Part shown: in pieces, positions 1 to 9,000 of the stretch | Layout of the letters: every line of letters begins with the position of its first letter | How positions within the stretch are numbered: position 1 is the first letter of the stretch | Origin: Leptolyngbya sp. SIO1E4 | GTDB lineage: Bacteria > Cyanobacteriota > Cyanobacteriia > Phormidesmidales > Phormidesmidaceae | DNA: 64,000 nt | Assembly: GCA_010672825.2 (NCBI GenBank) | Contig: JAAHFU020000001.1 | Coordinates: 682,001 to 746,000, forward strand | Direction of reading: 5' to 3' | Position numbers and translations under genes: made by a program | Notes under the pieces: generated by a model | Told to the model about the DNA's origin: nothing | Seen by the model: only the letters and a program-made list of their open reading frames with translations | The model's database searches: none

Positions 1-307
1 TCACGGCTGTATCGAGCTGCAGTTTGGCGACAGCGATCGCCCTCAAGCGCTCATCATCATCGGTATAGACAGTCACCTGAAAAATGCTGGACAGCCGCTC
101 CAAAGCCCGATGGAGCAGTTTTTGCTTTTGCGCTGTCGCGCGAAAGCTGAGAATTACTCGCCCCTCCTCGACGGTGGTGGGGGCAATACCGCTGCCTAAA
201 ATTCCCTCTAGGGAAACCCCTCGGTTCGAAAAGACCGCCGCCGCCGCTGTCAGCGTACCGGGTCTGTCTAAGGCTTGCACCACAAACACCCAGCGTTGGT
301 TAGCCAC
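1..307 (-). CDS. ACT-domain protein (3' end outside window)
   Basis: Reading leftward from a GTG at 307 the frame is open to the window edge for about 102 codons. The N-terminus (ANQRWVFVVQALDRPGTLTA) has the beta strand followed by D-R-P-G-T-L that is typical of ACT domains, which bind amino acids or other small ligands and regulate enzymes. The start overlaps the stop of the dehydrogenase gene by 8 bp, so the two are probably co-transcribed and translationally coupled. No catalytic domain is visible in the part present; the C-terminus is missing, so the protein could be a stand-alone ACT protein or the regulatory end of something larger. Confidence 0.75.
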   Translation of the reverse strand, partial: MANQRWVFVVQALDRPGTLTAAAAVFSNRGVSLEGILGSGIAPTTVEEGRVILSFRATAQKQKLLHRALERLSSIFQVTVYTDDDERLRAIAVAKLQLDTAV

Positions 308-1355
308 GGGTCAGATCCTCCTTGAGGCGTTGGTTTAGCTGTGTCGCCATTTTGTCGAGCAAATCGGCCTCTTCAGCCCATAGCTGCAGGGGCACCACTT
401 GAGTCCATCCGAACGGGGTGACTACGATGGGCACCCCAAATGGGGTGCGGAGGCCATAGAACTCACCATCAAGCTGCACTTGGCCTGACACCACGACTTC
501 TCGGCCCTCTAGCAGGTTTTGCACCAGGTCAACGGTGACATTGGCGGTTGCAGAGATGGTCTTAGCCCCCGAAACATGGGTGACAAAGGGCTTTACCACC
601 ACTCGTAAATCGGGGGGCAGGCTATCCACATAGCGGTAGGCTTGGGGAATATTGCCCGCCTGGAGATAGCTCATCACCACTTGCTTTTCTTGGGCAACTT
701 CTTCTGGAAATTGACTGACGGTGCGGTCTCGTCGCAGCTTGCGGCGGGCATCCCGCAGCTCATCGGAGGTCATGCCGTGAATTTTGACCGTACTCCACAG
801 GGGCACCATGCCCTCGCCGTGCTCCCCCACAATAAACCCCTGCACGAGCTGACGACGCACCCCTAAATCAGCAGCAATCTCCCGCCGAAACCGCAATGAG
901 TCTGAGTAGGCGCCCACTCCGATGACCCGGCGCCGCCCCAGATGACGGCTGAAAACTTCCACCGCCAGCTCAACCGGGTTCGTCACAATAATGATGACTT
1001 CGTGACCGTAGCCGTGGCGGGCGATCGCCTGGGCATATTGCTCAAAAATAGGCAGGTTTATGGAAGAGAGCTGCGCCCGAGAGGTGATGTTTCCGGCCAC
1101 CGTGGCCCCTGCCGCCATCACAATCACGTCGGCCACAATATCTTCTGGGGCGAGGGCGACATCTAACATGGGGGCTTTTTCGGCATAGGCATCATTCAGG
1201 TCACTGCACAGCCCATACAAAATTTGAGCGCTCCGTCCGCCCTGACGCCCCACCAACTGCAGCCGTTCGGTCGGCATCAGCACACCCAACGTCGCTAGCT
1301 GCAAAACAATTTCTCGACCACAGTCACCGCTGGCCCCAATCACTGAGACATCCAT
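300..1355 (-). CDS. Malate/lactate dehydrogenase family protein
   Basis: A 351-residue member of the NAD-dependent lactate/malate dehydrogenase family. Seen: the dinucleotide-binding loop VIGASGDCG (residues 5-13), the TNPVE segment (125-129), the substrate-binding helix around DSLRFRREIA (152-161) and the catalytic histidine motif GEHGE (177-181, His179). The length is slightly above the usual 310-330 residues because of a C-terminal extension. It most likely interconverts malate and oxaloacetate in the cytosol; the sequence alone does not settle malate versus another 2-hydroxy acid. The residues around 83-95 (GATVAGNITSR) differ from the common loop with a PGMTR core, so substrate specificity may be unusual. 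It lies upstream of and overlaps the ACT-domain gene. Confidence 0.85.
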   Translation of the reverse strand: MDVSVIGASGDCGREIVLQLATLGVLMPTERLQLVGRQGGRSAQILYGLCSDLNDAYAEKAPMLDVALAPEDIVADVIVMAAGATVAGNITSRAQLSSINLPIFEQYAQAIARHGYGHEVIIIVTNPVELAVEVFSRHLGRRRVIGVGAYSDSLRFRREIAADLGVRRQLVQGFIVGEHGEGMVPLWSTVKIHGMTSDELRDARRKLRRDRTVSQFPEEVAQEKQVVMSYLQAGNIPQAYRYVDSLPPDLRVVVKPFVTHVSGAKTISATANVTVDLVQNLLEGREVVVSGQVQLDGEFYGLRTPFGVPIVVTPFGWTQVVPLQLWAEEADLLDKMATQLNQRLKEDLTRG

Positions 1356-1445
1356 AGGCCGTGTTTATAATCGACAGCTTCAGTAAAGCATGGGTCTTTG
1401 GAAGCGTGCTGTAACGGCACAGAGCCAATTTCAAACTATCAGGCT

Positions 1446-1655
1446 TCAGACAGGCTGCTCTTGTTTTTCACACAGCACAATTTCTTTACTGAGTACCTGC
1501 TGTGCAAAGCTACCAGAGGCGTCTTGCCAATCTGCCAAGCTTTTTGATGTCCGAACCACAACATCAATAGGTTCAGTGCAGTTCTCTGCCAGCATCTTTA
1601 AAACCGGTGCACTAGGTTCAGCTAACCCCGTTGCCAGAGCACGCTGTCTCGGAAA
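1446..1655 (-). pseudogene. C-terminal remnant of a nucleotidyltransferase-like protein
   Basis: On the minus strand an open frame of about 69 codons with no plausible start runs from an in-frame stop at 1656-1658 to TGA at 1446-1448. Its translation contains EPIDVVVRTSKSLADWQ and then QVLSKEIVLCE. This resembles the end of MNT-type nucleotidyltransferases (a strand ending in DVVVxTP/S, then a helix and a final strand ending in xVLYE). The N-terminal GSxxxGxxxxxSDxD part is absent, so this is read as a decayed fragment. The assignment rests on pattern resemblance only. Its position beside the restriction-modification locus is consistent with gene turnover there. Confidence 0.4.
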
Positions 1656-1950
1656 TTAGGTTATCTTAGTTGTCCTGAACAGCACAACTTCTGAGGCGGT
1701 CAGTTGATCGCGATTCCAGCCTCTGGCCTGACGATTACGCCAGCGCAGGGAGAGGTGATGAGTATCTTGAGGCGCGATGTTGGGCGATTTCTCCTCTAGG
1801 GCGATCGCCAGTTTCATTAGCAATCGCCGAGAGCCCTGAAGTCTGCTCCAACTCAGGGCTCTCAAATTTTCCAAAGACACTGCAACAGAATGACCTCAAG
1901 CGTAAAAGCCCTTTTACAATGTCATCACGAAGTTTTAGTTTGTCGCGTCT
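1656..1950. other. Intergenic stretch upstream of hsdM
   Basis: No convincing gene is seen. Open frames on the minus strand here lack recognisable motifs and contain a HIP1 site. The stretch holds an 11-bp perfect inverted repeat at 1829-1863 (listed separately) and presumably the promoter of the restriction-modification operon. I could not single out a confident promoter pair or Shine-Dalgarno sequence ahead of the ATG at 1951. Confidence 0.4.
1829..1863. repeat. Perfect inverted repeat (hairpin) upstream of hsdM
   Basis: Arms GAGAGCCCTGA (1829-1839) and TCAGGGCTCTC (1853-1863) are exact reverse complements separated by 13 bases. AAATTTT follows the right arm on the plus strand. It could be an old terminator, a regulatory hairpin in the hsdM leader, or part of a degraded element; there is no upstream plus-strand gene for it to terminate. 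Confidence 0.6.
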
Positions 1951-4008
1951 ATGGATCATGCTACGCACAATGCGATCGTCAGCTTTATCTGGAATATTGC
2001 TGACGACGTGCTCAGAGATGTATACGTGCGGGGCAAGTATCGCGATGTGATCCTGCCGATGACGGTAATCCGGCGGCTGGACTGTCTGCTAGAACCGACC
2101 AAGGTCGAAGTCCTGAAGCGGTACGAATTCCTCGAAGCCCAAAAGATTTACAACCAGGCTCCTCAGCTCACCAAAGCATCAGGCTACCCGTTTTATAACA
2201 CCTCAAAGTTCACCCTACGGCGACTGCTAGATGAGCCCAGCCAAATTCGGGCCAACTTCGAGAACTACCTGAATGGATTCAGCGACAACGTTCAGGAGAT
2301 CATCACTAAATTCAAGTTTCGCAATCAGTTTGAAACCCTAGAAGAGAGCAACCGCCTCTACGGGCTGATTGATAAATACTTGGATAAGGACATTAACCTC
2401 AGCAGTGAACCTGTGCTCAACGAAACAGGCAATGTGATCCATCCCGGATTGAGCAACCATGGCATGGGCTCTGTGTTTGAGGAATTGATTCGTCGCTTCA
2501 ACGAAGAGAATAATGAGGAAGCTGGGGAGCACTTCACCCCTCGCGATGTAATTCAGCTCATGGTGAATCTGATCTTTCTGCCTGTGAAAGATCAGATTGA
2601 GAGCGGCACGTACCTGGTATATGATTGCGCCTGCGGCTCGGGTGGGATGCTCACCGAAGCAGAAGCCTTTATGCAAAAGCTGGCGGAAGAAACCGGCAAG
2701 AAAGTAAGGATTGAGCTGTATGGGCAAGAGGTAAACCCTGAAACCTATGCCATTTGTCAGGCGGACATGCTGATTAAAGGCAAAGACCCGCGCAACATCA
2801 AATATGGCTCGACCCTGGCGCAGGACGGGTTTCGTAAGCTGGAATTTGACTTCATGCTGGCGAATCCGCCCTATGGTAAGTCTTGGAAGCTGGATAAGGA
2901 AGCGCTAGAAGAAAAAATCGGTAAGAAGAAGCAGGTCACCGATCCCCGTTTTGTGGTGGATCATATGGATCTACCAATAGGGGAACGGCTAGAGCTATTA
3001 CCTCGCGTCAGCGACGGACAGCTTCTGTTTCTGGTGAACAAGCTCTCGAAGATGAAGCAGGATACCCCGTTAGGTAGCCGCATTGCCATTGTGCATAACG
3101 GCTCGGCCCTCTTCACAGGCGATGCCGGACAGGGTGAGAGCAACATTCGCCGCTGGATTTTGGAAAACGATTGGCTCGAAGCGATTATCGGCGTGCCGCT
3201 GGATATGTTCTACAACACCAACATCGCCACCTATGTATGGGTGCTGTCGAACCGCAAGCAGGGCACCCCTCGCGAAGGCAAGGTGCAGCTAATTGACGCT
3301 ACAGGCTGGTATCGCAAGCGTCGCAAAAACTTGGGGAAGAAAAACTGCGACCTCTCCCCGGCAGATATTCAGCGGATTACCGAGCTGTTCTTAAACTTTG
3401 AGTCAACGGAGCAGTCCAAGATTTTTGACAATGAGGACTTCGGCTACCACAAAATTACGGTAGAACGTCCGCTACGGCTGGCATTTCAGGTGACGCCAGA
3501 GCGTGTTCAACAATTTCTCGACAAAGCTGATGCCAAAGCCCAGCCGCTGGTGGATCTCATTCAAGACGAGTTTGGAACGGAACGCTACACGGATTTCAAT
3601 CAGGTGAGGGAGCGGCTAGAAGCTGAGCTTGCTGATTACAAACCCAAACCGCGTCAAAAAGACTGGGCGTTAATTCGCGAGACGTTTACCGAAAAGGACG
3701 AAGCCGCAGAACCTATCATCCTTGAGCAAACGGAAGATGGCCCGGTATATGAGCCAGACTCGGAATTACGGGATACGGAAAACGTGCCGTTGAAGGAAAA
3801 CATTGAAACCTACTTTGCCCGTGAGGTGCTGCCCCATGTGCCGGATGCCTGGATTGATTATGAGAAGACCCAACGAGGCTATGAGACTTCGTTCACAAAG
3901 TATTTTTACAAGTTCAAGAAGCTGCGAAGTTTGGAGGAGATTAAAGCTGATATCTTGTCGCTTGAGGCCGCTACGGAAGGTGTCTTGCAGCAAATTGTAG
4001 CTGGATGA
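1951..4008 (+). CDS. hsdM: Type I restriction-modification system, DNA methyltransferase subunit M
   Basis: A 685-residue N6-adenine methyltransferase subunit of a type I restriction enzyme. Seen: an N-terminal HsdM helical domain (residues ~10-160), the SAM-binding motif CACGSGGM (about 225-232) and the catalytic motif NPPYG (about 305-309). It should form the M2S methylase with HsdS, methylating adenine at the recognition site so that HsdR does not cut host DNA. It is longer than the ~520-residue EcoKI type because of an extended C-terminal part (after ~480) that probably contacts HsdS. The stop at 4006-4008 is followed almost directly by hsdS, so the genes form one operon. The ATG at 1951 is the first in-frame start and begins a typical HsdM N-terminus. 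Confidence 0.95.
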   Translation: MDHATHNAIVSFIWNIADDVLRDVYVRGKYRDVILPMTVIRRLDCLLEPTKVEVLKRYEFLEAQKIYNQAPQLTKASGYPFYNTSKFTLRRLLDEPSQIRANFENYLNGFSDNVQEIITKFKFRNQFETLEESNRLYGLIDKYLDKDINLSSEPVLNETGNVIHPGLSNHGMGSVFEELIRRFNEENNEEAGEHFTPRDVIQLMVNLIFLPVKDQIESGTYLVYDCACGSGGMLTEAEAFMQKLAEETGKKVRIELYGQEVNPETYAICQADMLIKGKDPRNIKYGSTLAQDGFRKLEFDFMLANPPYGKSWKLDKEALEEKIGKKKQVTDPRFVVDHMDLPIGERLELLPRVSDGQLLFLVNKLSKMKQDTPLGSRIAIVHNGSALFTGDAGQGESNIRRWILENDWLEAIIGVPLDMFYNTNIATYVWVLSNRKQGTPREGKVQLIDATGWYRKRRKNLGKKNCDLSPADIQRITELFLNFESTEQSKIFDNEDFGYHKITVERPLRLAFQVTPERVQQFLDKADAKAQPLVDLIQDEFGTERYTDFNQVRERLEAELADYKPKPRQKDWALIRETFTEKDEAAEPIILEQTEDGPVYEPDSELRDTENVPLKENIETYFAREVLPHVPDAWIDYEKTQRGYETSFTKYFYKFKKLRSLEEIKADILSLEAATEGVLQQIVAG

Positions 4009-4014
4009 TTGGCG

Positions 4015-5346
4015 ATGAAGAGTTATTCAGCTTATGAACCAGATTCACGACTACCCGGTATTGAGCAAGTTCCTATACATTGGAGTGTATTGAGGAATTC
4101 CGTTATCTTCAAAGAAGTCAATGAAGCTGGATATGGAGAGCTTCAGCTTCTATCAATTCTGGCGGATCGGGGTGTTGTCAGACAGTCAGATACTGGAAGA
4201 AAAGAAAGGGCACCTGATGATAGAAGCAAATACAAACGGATTCTTAAGGGCGATATTGGCTATAACTTGATGAATGCTTTTATGGGAGCTATTGGTGTTT
4301 CTAATTACGATGGAATCATTAGCCCAGCCTATGCAGTTTGTCGGCCTAAGATAAAGATAGAACCAGAATATTTTCATCACCTTTTCAGAACAGGAATATA
4401 TCTAATCGAGTTCGACAGAAATGCCTACGGAATTATGGACGAAAGGAATAGGCTTTATTTTGATGCTTTCAAGAGAATCTATGTTCCTTTTCCACCCCTC
4501 AATGAACAGAAAGTAATTGTCAAATACATCGATCAAAAGCTGGCTGAGATTGATCAATTCATTAGCTACAAGCGTCGCCTGATTGAATTGCTCAATGAGC
4601 AGAAAACGGTTCTTATCAATCAGGCAGTCACTCAGGGACTCGACCCCACTGTTTCCATGAAGCCCTCTGGCATCGACTGGCTAGGCGACATCCCCACCCA
4701 TTGGGAAAGACTTCAAATAAGAAGGGCTTTACAATCTTATGACTACGGTATTTCTGATAGTACCCATGGTGGCGGTTCTATTAAAGTGCTAAAGATGGGA
4801 CATGTCCATGATGGAGTAGTTCATATTCCTGATGAGGGAGGTGTTAAGACTATTGAGGATAATCTGCTCTTAAAGGACAAAGATCTTCTTTTTAACAGAA
4901 CCAATAGCCCTGAGCTTGTTGGTAAAGTTGGACTTTTTCGTGATGATTGTACAAAAAAAGTTACCTTTGCCTCTTACCTGGTGAGGCTAAGGGTTAAAGA
5001 TTGTACAGCTCCAGAATTCTTGAACTATCTTCTCAACTCTCATTTGATGCTGAGTAAAGCGAGACAGAATGCTCTTCATAGTTTGAACCAGTCAAATCTT
5101 AACCCTTCGAGATACTCACAGATGGAAATTTCTCTACCTCCTTTTGATGAGCAGATAGAAATCATTTCCTTTATTGAAAGAGAATCCGAAGTGATTGACT
5201 GTGCGATCGCCCAAGCTGAAAAAGAAATTGAACTCATTCAGGAGTATCGCACGACCCTGATTTCTGATGCCGTTACAGGCAAAATAGACGTGCGCGATAA
5301 GCTAAAGGCAGAGGCAAGTGTCGCCTTAGGAGGCGTTAGACCCTAG
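4015..5346 (+). CDS. hsdS: Type I restriction-modification system, specificity subunit S
   Basis: A specificity subunit of about 443 residues with the usual two half-repeats: target recognition domain 1 (~15-150) followed by a conserved helix (PPLNEQKVIVKYID), then WLGDIPTHWE opening the second half, target recognition domain 2 (~225-380) and a second helix region (PPFDEQIEIISFIE). These domains read the two halves of a bipartite DNA target; the helices set the spacing and bind HsdM. The ATG at 4015 is preferred, although a TTG at 4009 directly after the hsdM stop would add two residues. The recognition domains look more AT-rich than hsdM and hsdR, as expected for domains exchanged horizontally. 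The C-terminal tail (YRTTLISDAVTGKIDVRDKL) is echoed by a remnant just before hsdR. Confidence 0.93.
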   Translation: MKSYSAYEPDSRLPGIEQVPIHWSVLRNSVIFKEVNEAGYGELQLLSILADRGVVRQSDTGRKERAPDDRSKYKRILKGDIGYNLMNAFMGAIGVSNYDGIISPAYAVCRPKIKIEPEYFHHLFRTGIYLIEFDRNAYGIMDERNRLYFDAFKRIYVPFPPLNEQKVIVKYIDQKLAEIDQFISYKRRLIELLNEQKTVLINQAVTQGLDPTVSMKPSGIDWLGDIPTHWERLQIRRALQSYDYGISDSTHGGGSIKVLKMGHVHDGVVHIPDEGGVKTIEDNLLLKDKDLLFNRTNSPELVGKVGLFRDDCTKKVTFASYLVRLRVKDCTAPEFLNYLLNSHLMLSKARQNALHSLNQSNLNPSRYSQMEISLPPFDEQIEIISFIERESEVIDCAIAQAEKEIELIQEYRTTLISDAVTGKIDVRDKLKAEASVALGGVRP

Positions 5347-5401
5347 CTATGAAAACTGCTGACTCTGAAGATTCATTGTCCTAGAAACCTCGGTACATCC
5401 T

Positions 5402-5971
5402 ATGATTCAAGCCATTGATCGGATCTGTACTGCCGAAGAATATCTGGCGTTAGACATCGACTCTGAGGAACGCCATGAATTTGTGGATGGAGAAATCAGA
5501 CCCATAGCCGGGGGCACGCCCGACCATAATGCCATTGCTGGGAATCTGTTGGTAGCCTTAAAGCTGGCCCTACGCGGCAGTCCCTATCGCACCTTCGTCG
5601 CCGATCAGCGGCTCTGGCTTCCAGCCGCTAATCTTTACACGTATCCCGATGTGATGGTGGTGCCGCAACCCCTCCAACTCCAAACTAGGCGTAACGATAC
5701 CGTCATCAATCCTTGCTTTATTGCCGAGGTGCTTTCGACCTCCACCAAAGGCTACGACCGGGGCGATAAGTTTCTGGCCTATCGCACCATCGCCACCTTT
5801 CAGGAATACTTGCTGATTGATCAATATTCCATTCACGTTGAGCACCACATTAAGACCTCTCCCAATCAGTGGTTGCTCTCTGAGTACAACTCACGAGACA
5901 TCACCCTCTCATTCAATAGCTTTGACTGTCAGATCAGCATTGCCGAACTGTACGAAGACATTGATATTTAA
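5402..5971 (+). CDS. Uma2-family (DUF820) putative restriction-endonuclease-like protein
   Basis: A 189-residue protein of the Uma2/DUF820 family, very abundant in cyanobacteria and built on the PD-(D/E)xK nuclease fold; the biological role of the family is not established. Seen: the N-terminal AEEYLALDIDSEERHEFVDG segment, a central YPDVMVV strand with the expected acidic residue, and EVLS followed by a downstream DKFLAY, which supply the acidic and lysine positions of the fold. It lies between hsdS and hsdR in the same direction, so it is probably transcribed with the R-M operon. A duplicated hsdS tail follows it, suggesting the gene was inserted into the hsdS-hsdR junction. Confidence 0.85.
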   Translation: MIQAIDRICTAEEYLALDIDSEERHEFVDGEIRPIAGGTPDHNAIAGNLLVALKLALRGSPYRTFVADQRLWLPAANLYTYPDVMVVPQPLQLQTRRNDTVINPCFIAEVLSTSTKGYDRGDKFLAYRTIATFQEYLLIDQYSIHVEHHIKTSPNQWLLSEYNSRDITLSFNSFDCQISIAELYEDIDI

Positions 5972-5990
5972 TTCAATCAAGCAAACTAAA

Positions 5991-6098
5991 ATGACGTATC
6001 GCACTATCCTGATTGCCGATGACACCATCAGCACAGTAAACGTGCGGGATAAGCTAGAAGCAGGGGCGATCGTAGCCGTGGGAGGCGTAAGGCCATGA
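5991..6098 (+). pseudogene. Duplicated C-terminal tail of hsdS in front of hsdR
   Basis: A 35-codon open frame (ATG 5991, TGA 6096-6098) whose translation aligns without gaps to the last 34-35 residues of the complete hsdS: both contain YRT.LI.D, then a VRDKL block, and both end in GGVRP. Nucleotide identity is roughly 70% by eye, so it is an old duplicate or the end of a different hsdS. Its TGA overlaps the hsdR ATG as ATGA, the kind of coupling an intact hsdS would have had with hsdR. It may still serve as a leader peptide that brings ribosomes to hsdR. It could also be the scar left when the Uma2 gene entered the locus. Confidence 0.75.
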
Positions 6099-9000
6099 CT
6101 ACCGACATGTCAGAACGGGGGCTAGAAACCCTGATCGAACGCAGCCTCATGGAAGCATCGGGCTACTTCAAAGGTAAGCCTAGCGACTACGTGCGCGAAT
6201 TTTGCCTCGACAAAGTGCAACTGCTGGAATTCCTCCGGACAACCCAACCCCAGGCCATTAACCGCCTCACCACAACCTATGGCGAACACTTTGAAGATCG
6301 GCTGTTTAAGCGCATCAGCGACCAGATTAAGTCCAGAGGCATTATTGAAGTTCTCAGGAAAGGGATTAAAGCTCAGGAAGTGAGCCTGACGCTGTATTAC
6401 AAGCAGCCTGCGTCCCAGCTCAACCCCGATGCCACAGCCCGCTACGCCGCTAACCGCTTTTCCGTTACGCGCCAGCTTCGCTACAGCGACGATAACAAGC
6501 AGCTAGCGCTGGATCTCGTCATTCTCGTCAATGGTCTACCGCTCATCACCTTTGAACTGAAGAATCAGGTGACCCGCCAGTCTGTCAAAGATGCCATGCG
6601 GCAGTACCAAAAAGACCGCGACCCTAAAGCTACGCTATTTCAGTTTGGGCGCTGTCTGGTACATTTCGCCGTCGATGACGAGCTAGTCTACATGACGACT
6701 CACCTCAAAGGGGAAGCCACCCGCTTTTTGCCCTTTAACCAGGGGCGTAAGTCTAACCCGGATGAAATTTTTCCCGATAGTGCTGGTAACCCGGTCAACC
6801 CCGACGGCATCGCGACCGATTATCTTTGGAAAAAAATTCTCACCAAATCTAGCCTCAGCAATATCGTCGAAAACTATGCCCAAATTGTGGAGGAAGAAGC
6901 CGACGATGGTTCGATCAAGCGTAAGCTCATCTTTCCTCGTTACCATCAGCTTTACGTGGTGCGTCAGCTACTGGCCCAAACCAAGGAAAATGGCCTCGGC
7001 CATCGCTACCTAATTCAGCATTCTGCCGGTTCTGGCAAAAGCAACTCCATCACCTGGCTCAGTCACCAATTAGTCGAACTGACCGATAGGGATAGCGTAG
7101 AGCCTGTTTTTGACTCTGTGATTGTCGTAACCGACCGAGTTGTGCTGGATAAGCAGATTCGCAACAATATTAAGCAATTTGCTCAGGTGAAAGGCGTCGT
7201 TCAGGCCGTCACCGAAGGGAGTCGCCAGCTCCGTAAAGCTCTGGAGGATGGCAAAAAGCTGATCATCACCACGGTTGATAAATTTGCCTACGTCGTAGAG
7301 GAAATTGACTCGCTCAAATCGAACCGTTTTGCCGTCATCATTGACGAAGCCCATTCGAGTCAGAGCGGCAGCAAAGCAGCTAGCATGAGTGCTGCGCTGA
7401 GTAAAGACACCGCCAAACCTACAGAAACGACTGAAGATAAAATTCTGCAGATTATTGAAGCGCAACAGCTCTGTCAAAACGCTAGCTACTATGCCTTTAC
7501 CGCCACGCCCAAAAACAAAACCCTAGAGCTTTTCGGCTGGCAAAATCCGATAGACGGTAAGTTTTATCCCCACCATCTCTACTCAATGAAGCAGGCCATT
7601 GAAGAAGGCTTCATTCTGGATGTGTTGCAAAACTACACCCCCTACAACAGCTATTACCAACTACAAAAGAAAATTGAAGACGATCCTAAGTTTGATACGC
7701 AACGAGCTAAACAAAAGCTGCTCAAGAACTTGGAGGAATCGCCCTACCCAATTCAAGCCAAAACGAAAGTTATGGTCGATCACTTTTTGGATGAGGTGAT
7801 GGGTCAGCGCAAGATTGACGGCAGAGCTAAGGCAATGCTGGTAACCCGCAGCATCAAAAGCGCTGTTCGCTACAAACTTGCATTTGATGCTTACCTGCAA
7901 GAAGTCAAATCGCCCTTTCAAGCCATCGTTGCTTTTTCAGGCAGTAAAGAGGTGGATGGCAAAGTCGAAGATGAAGCTTCGATGAACGGATTTCCCAGTC
8001 AGGAAATCGAGGCTCGCTTTAAGCAAAGTATTTATCGATTTTTGATCGTCGCGGATAAATATCAAACCGGCTTCGATCAGCCTTTGCTACACACAATGTA
8101 TGTAGACAAGCCCCTGTCAGACGTGAAAGCAGTGCAGACCCTCTCACGTCTCAATCGCTCCTATCCAGGCAAAACTGACACGTTTATTCTCGATTTTGTT
8201 AATTCGGTAGAACAGATTAAGCAATCCTTTGAGCCGTTCTACACGACCACTATCCTCAGTGAAGCGACCGATCTAGATCGCCTTAACGATCTACAAGACG
8301 CGCTAGATGACTTCCAAGTCTATAGTCCAGATAACGTTAGAGAATTCGTTCGCCTCTTTTTAGAAGATGTGGATAGAGATGTTATTGAACCGATTCTTGA
8401 TACCTGTAAAGAAAGTTATAAAACGGATCTGACTGCTGATCAGCAGATTGACTTTAAGCGTAAAGCGAAGTCGTTTATTCGTAACTATCAGTTTCTAGTC
8501 CAGGTTCGTACCTTCAAGAATCCCTATTGGGAAAGCCTTAAAACATTCCTACGATTTTTGGTTCCGAAACTGCCCATTATCACTGAAGAAGACTTGTCGC
8601 AGGGTGTTCTGGAAAGCGTTGATTTAGAAAGCTATCGGGTTGAACGAGAAATGACCCAGGCTATCTTACTCGGCGGTGAACAAGAACTGGCACCCACCCC
8701 ACCCGAACCTCGCACCATTGTCAGACAACCGGATCTCGACTGGCTCAGTAACATTATTCGTGAGTTCAATGAGCGCTTTGGCAACATCGACTGGACTGAC
8801 GAAGATAAAGTTAGGCGGCTACTGTTTGAAGATTTACCGCGAGAAATTAGCCAGGATGAGGAATATCTGAACGCCAAGCAGCATTCAGATCGCCAAAATG
8901 CGCGTATCACTTTTGAGAAAAAACTCACGGATAAGTTTCAAGATCATATTTTTGACCAGACCGAAGCCTATCGCCAATACACCGATAACCAGGAGTTTAA

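Noticed and set aside
84-338. Plus-strand open frame opposite the ACT-domain gene
   Set aside because: The minus-strand frame has an ACT-domain pattern and overlaps the dehydrogenase gene as an operon would; the plus frame has no motif.
1390-1659. Plus-strand frame over the nucleotidyltransferase fragment
   Set aside because: The minus strand shows the recognisable pattern while this frame shows none, and it has no ribosome binding site.
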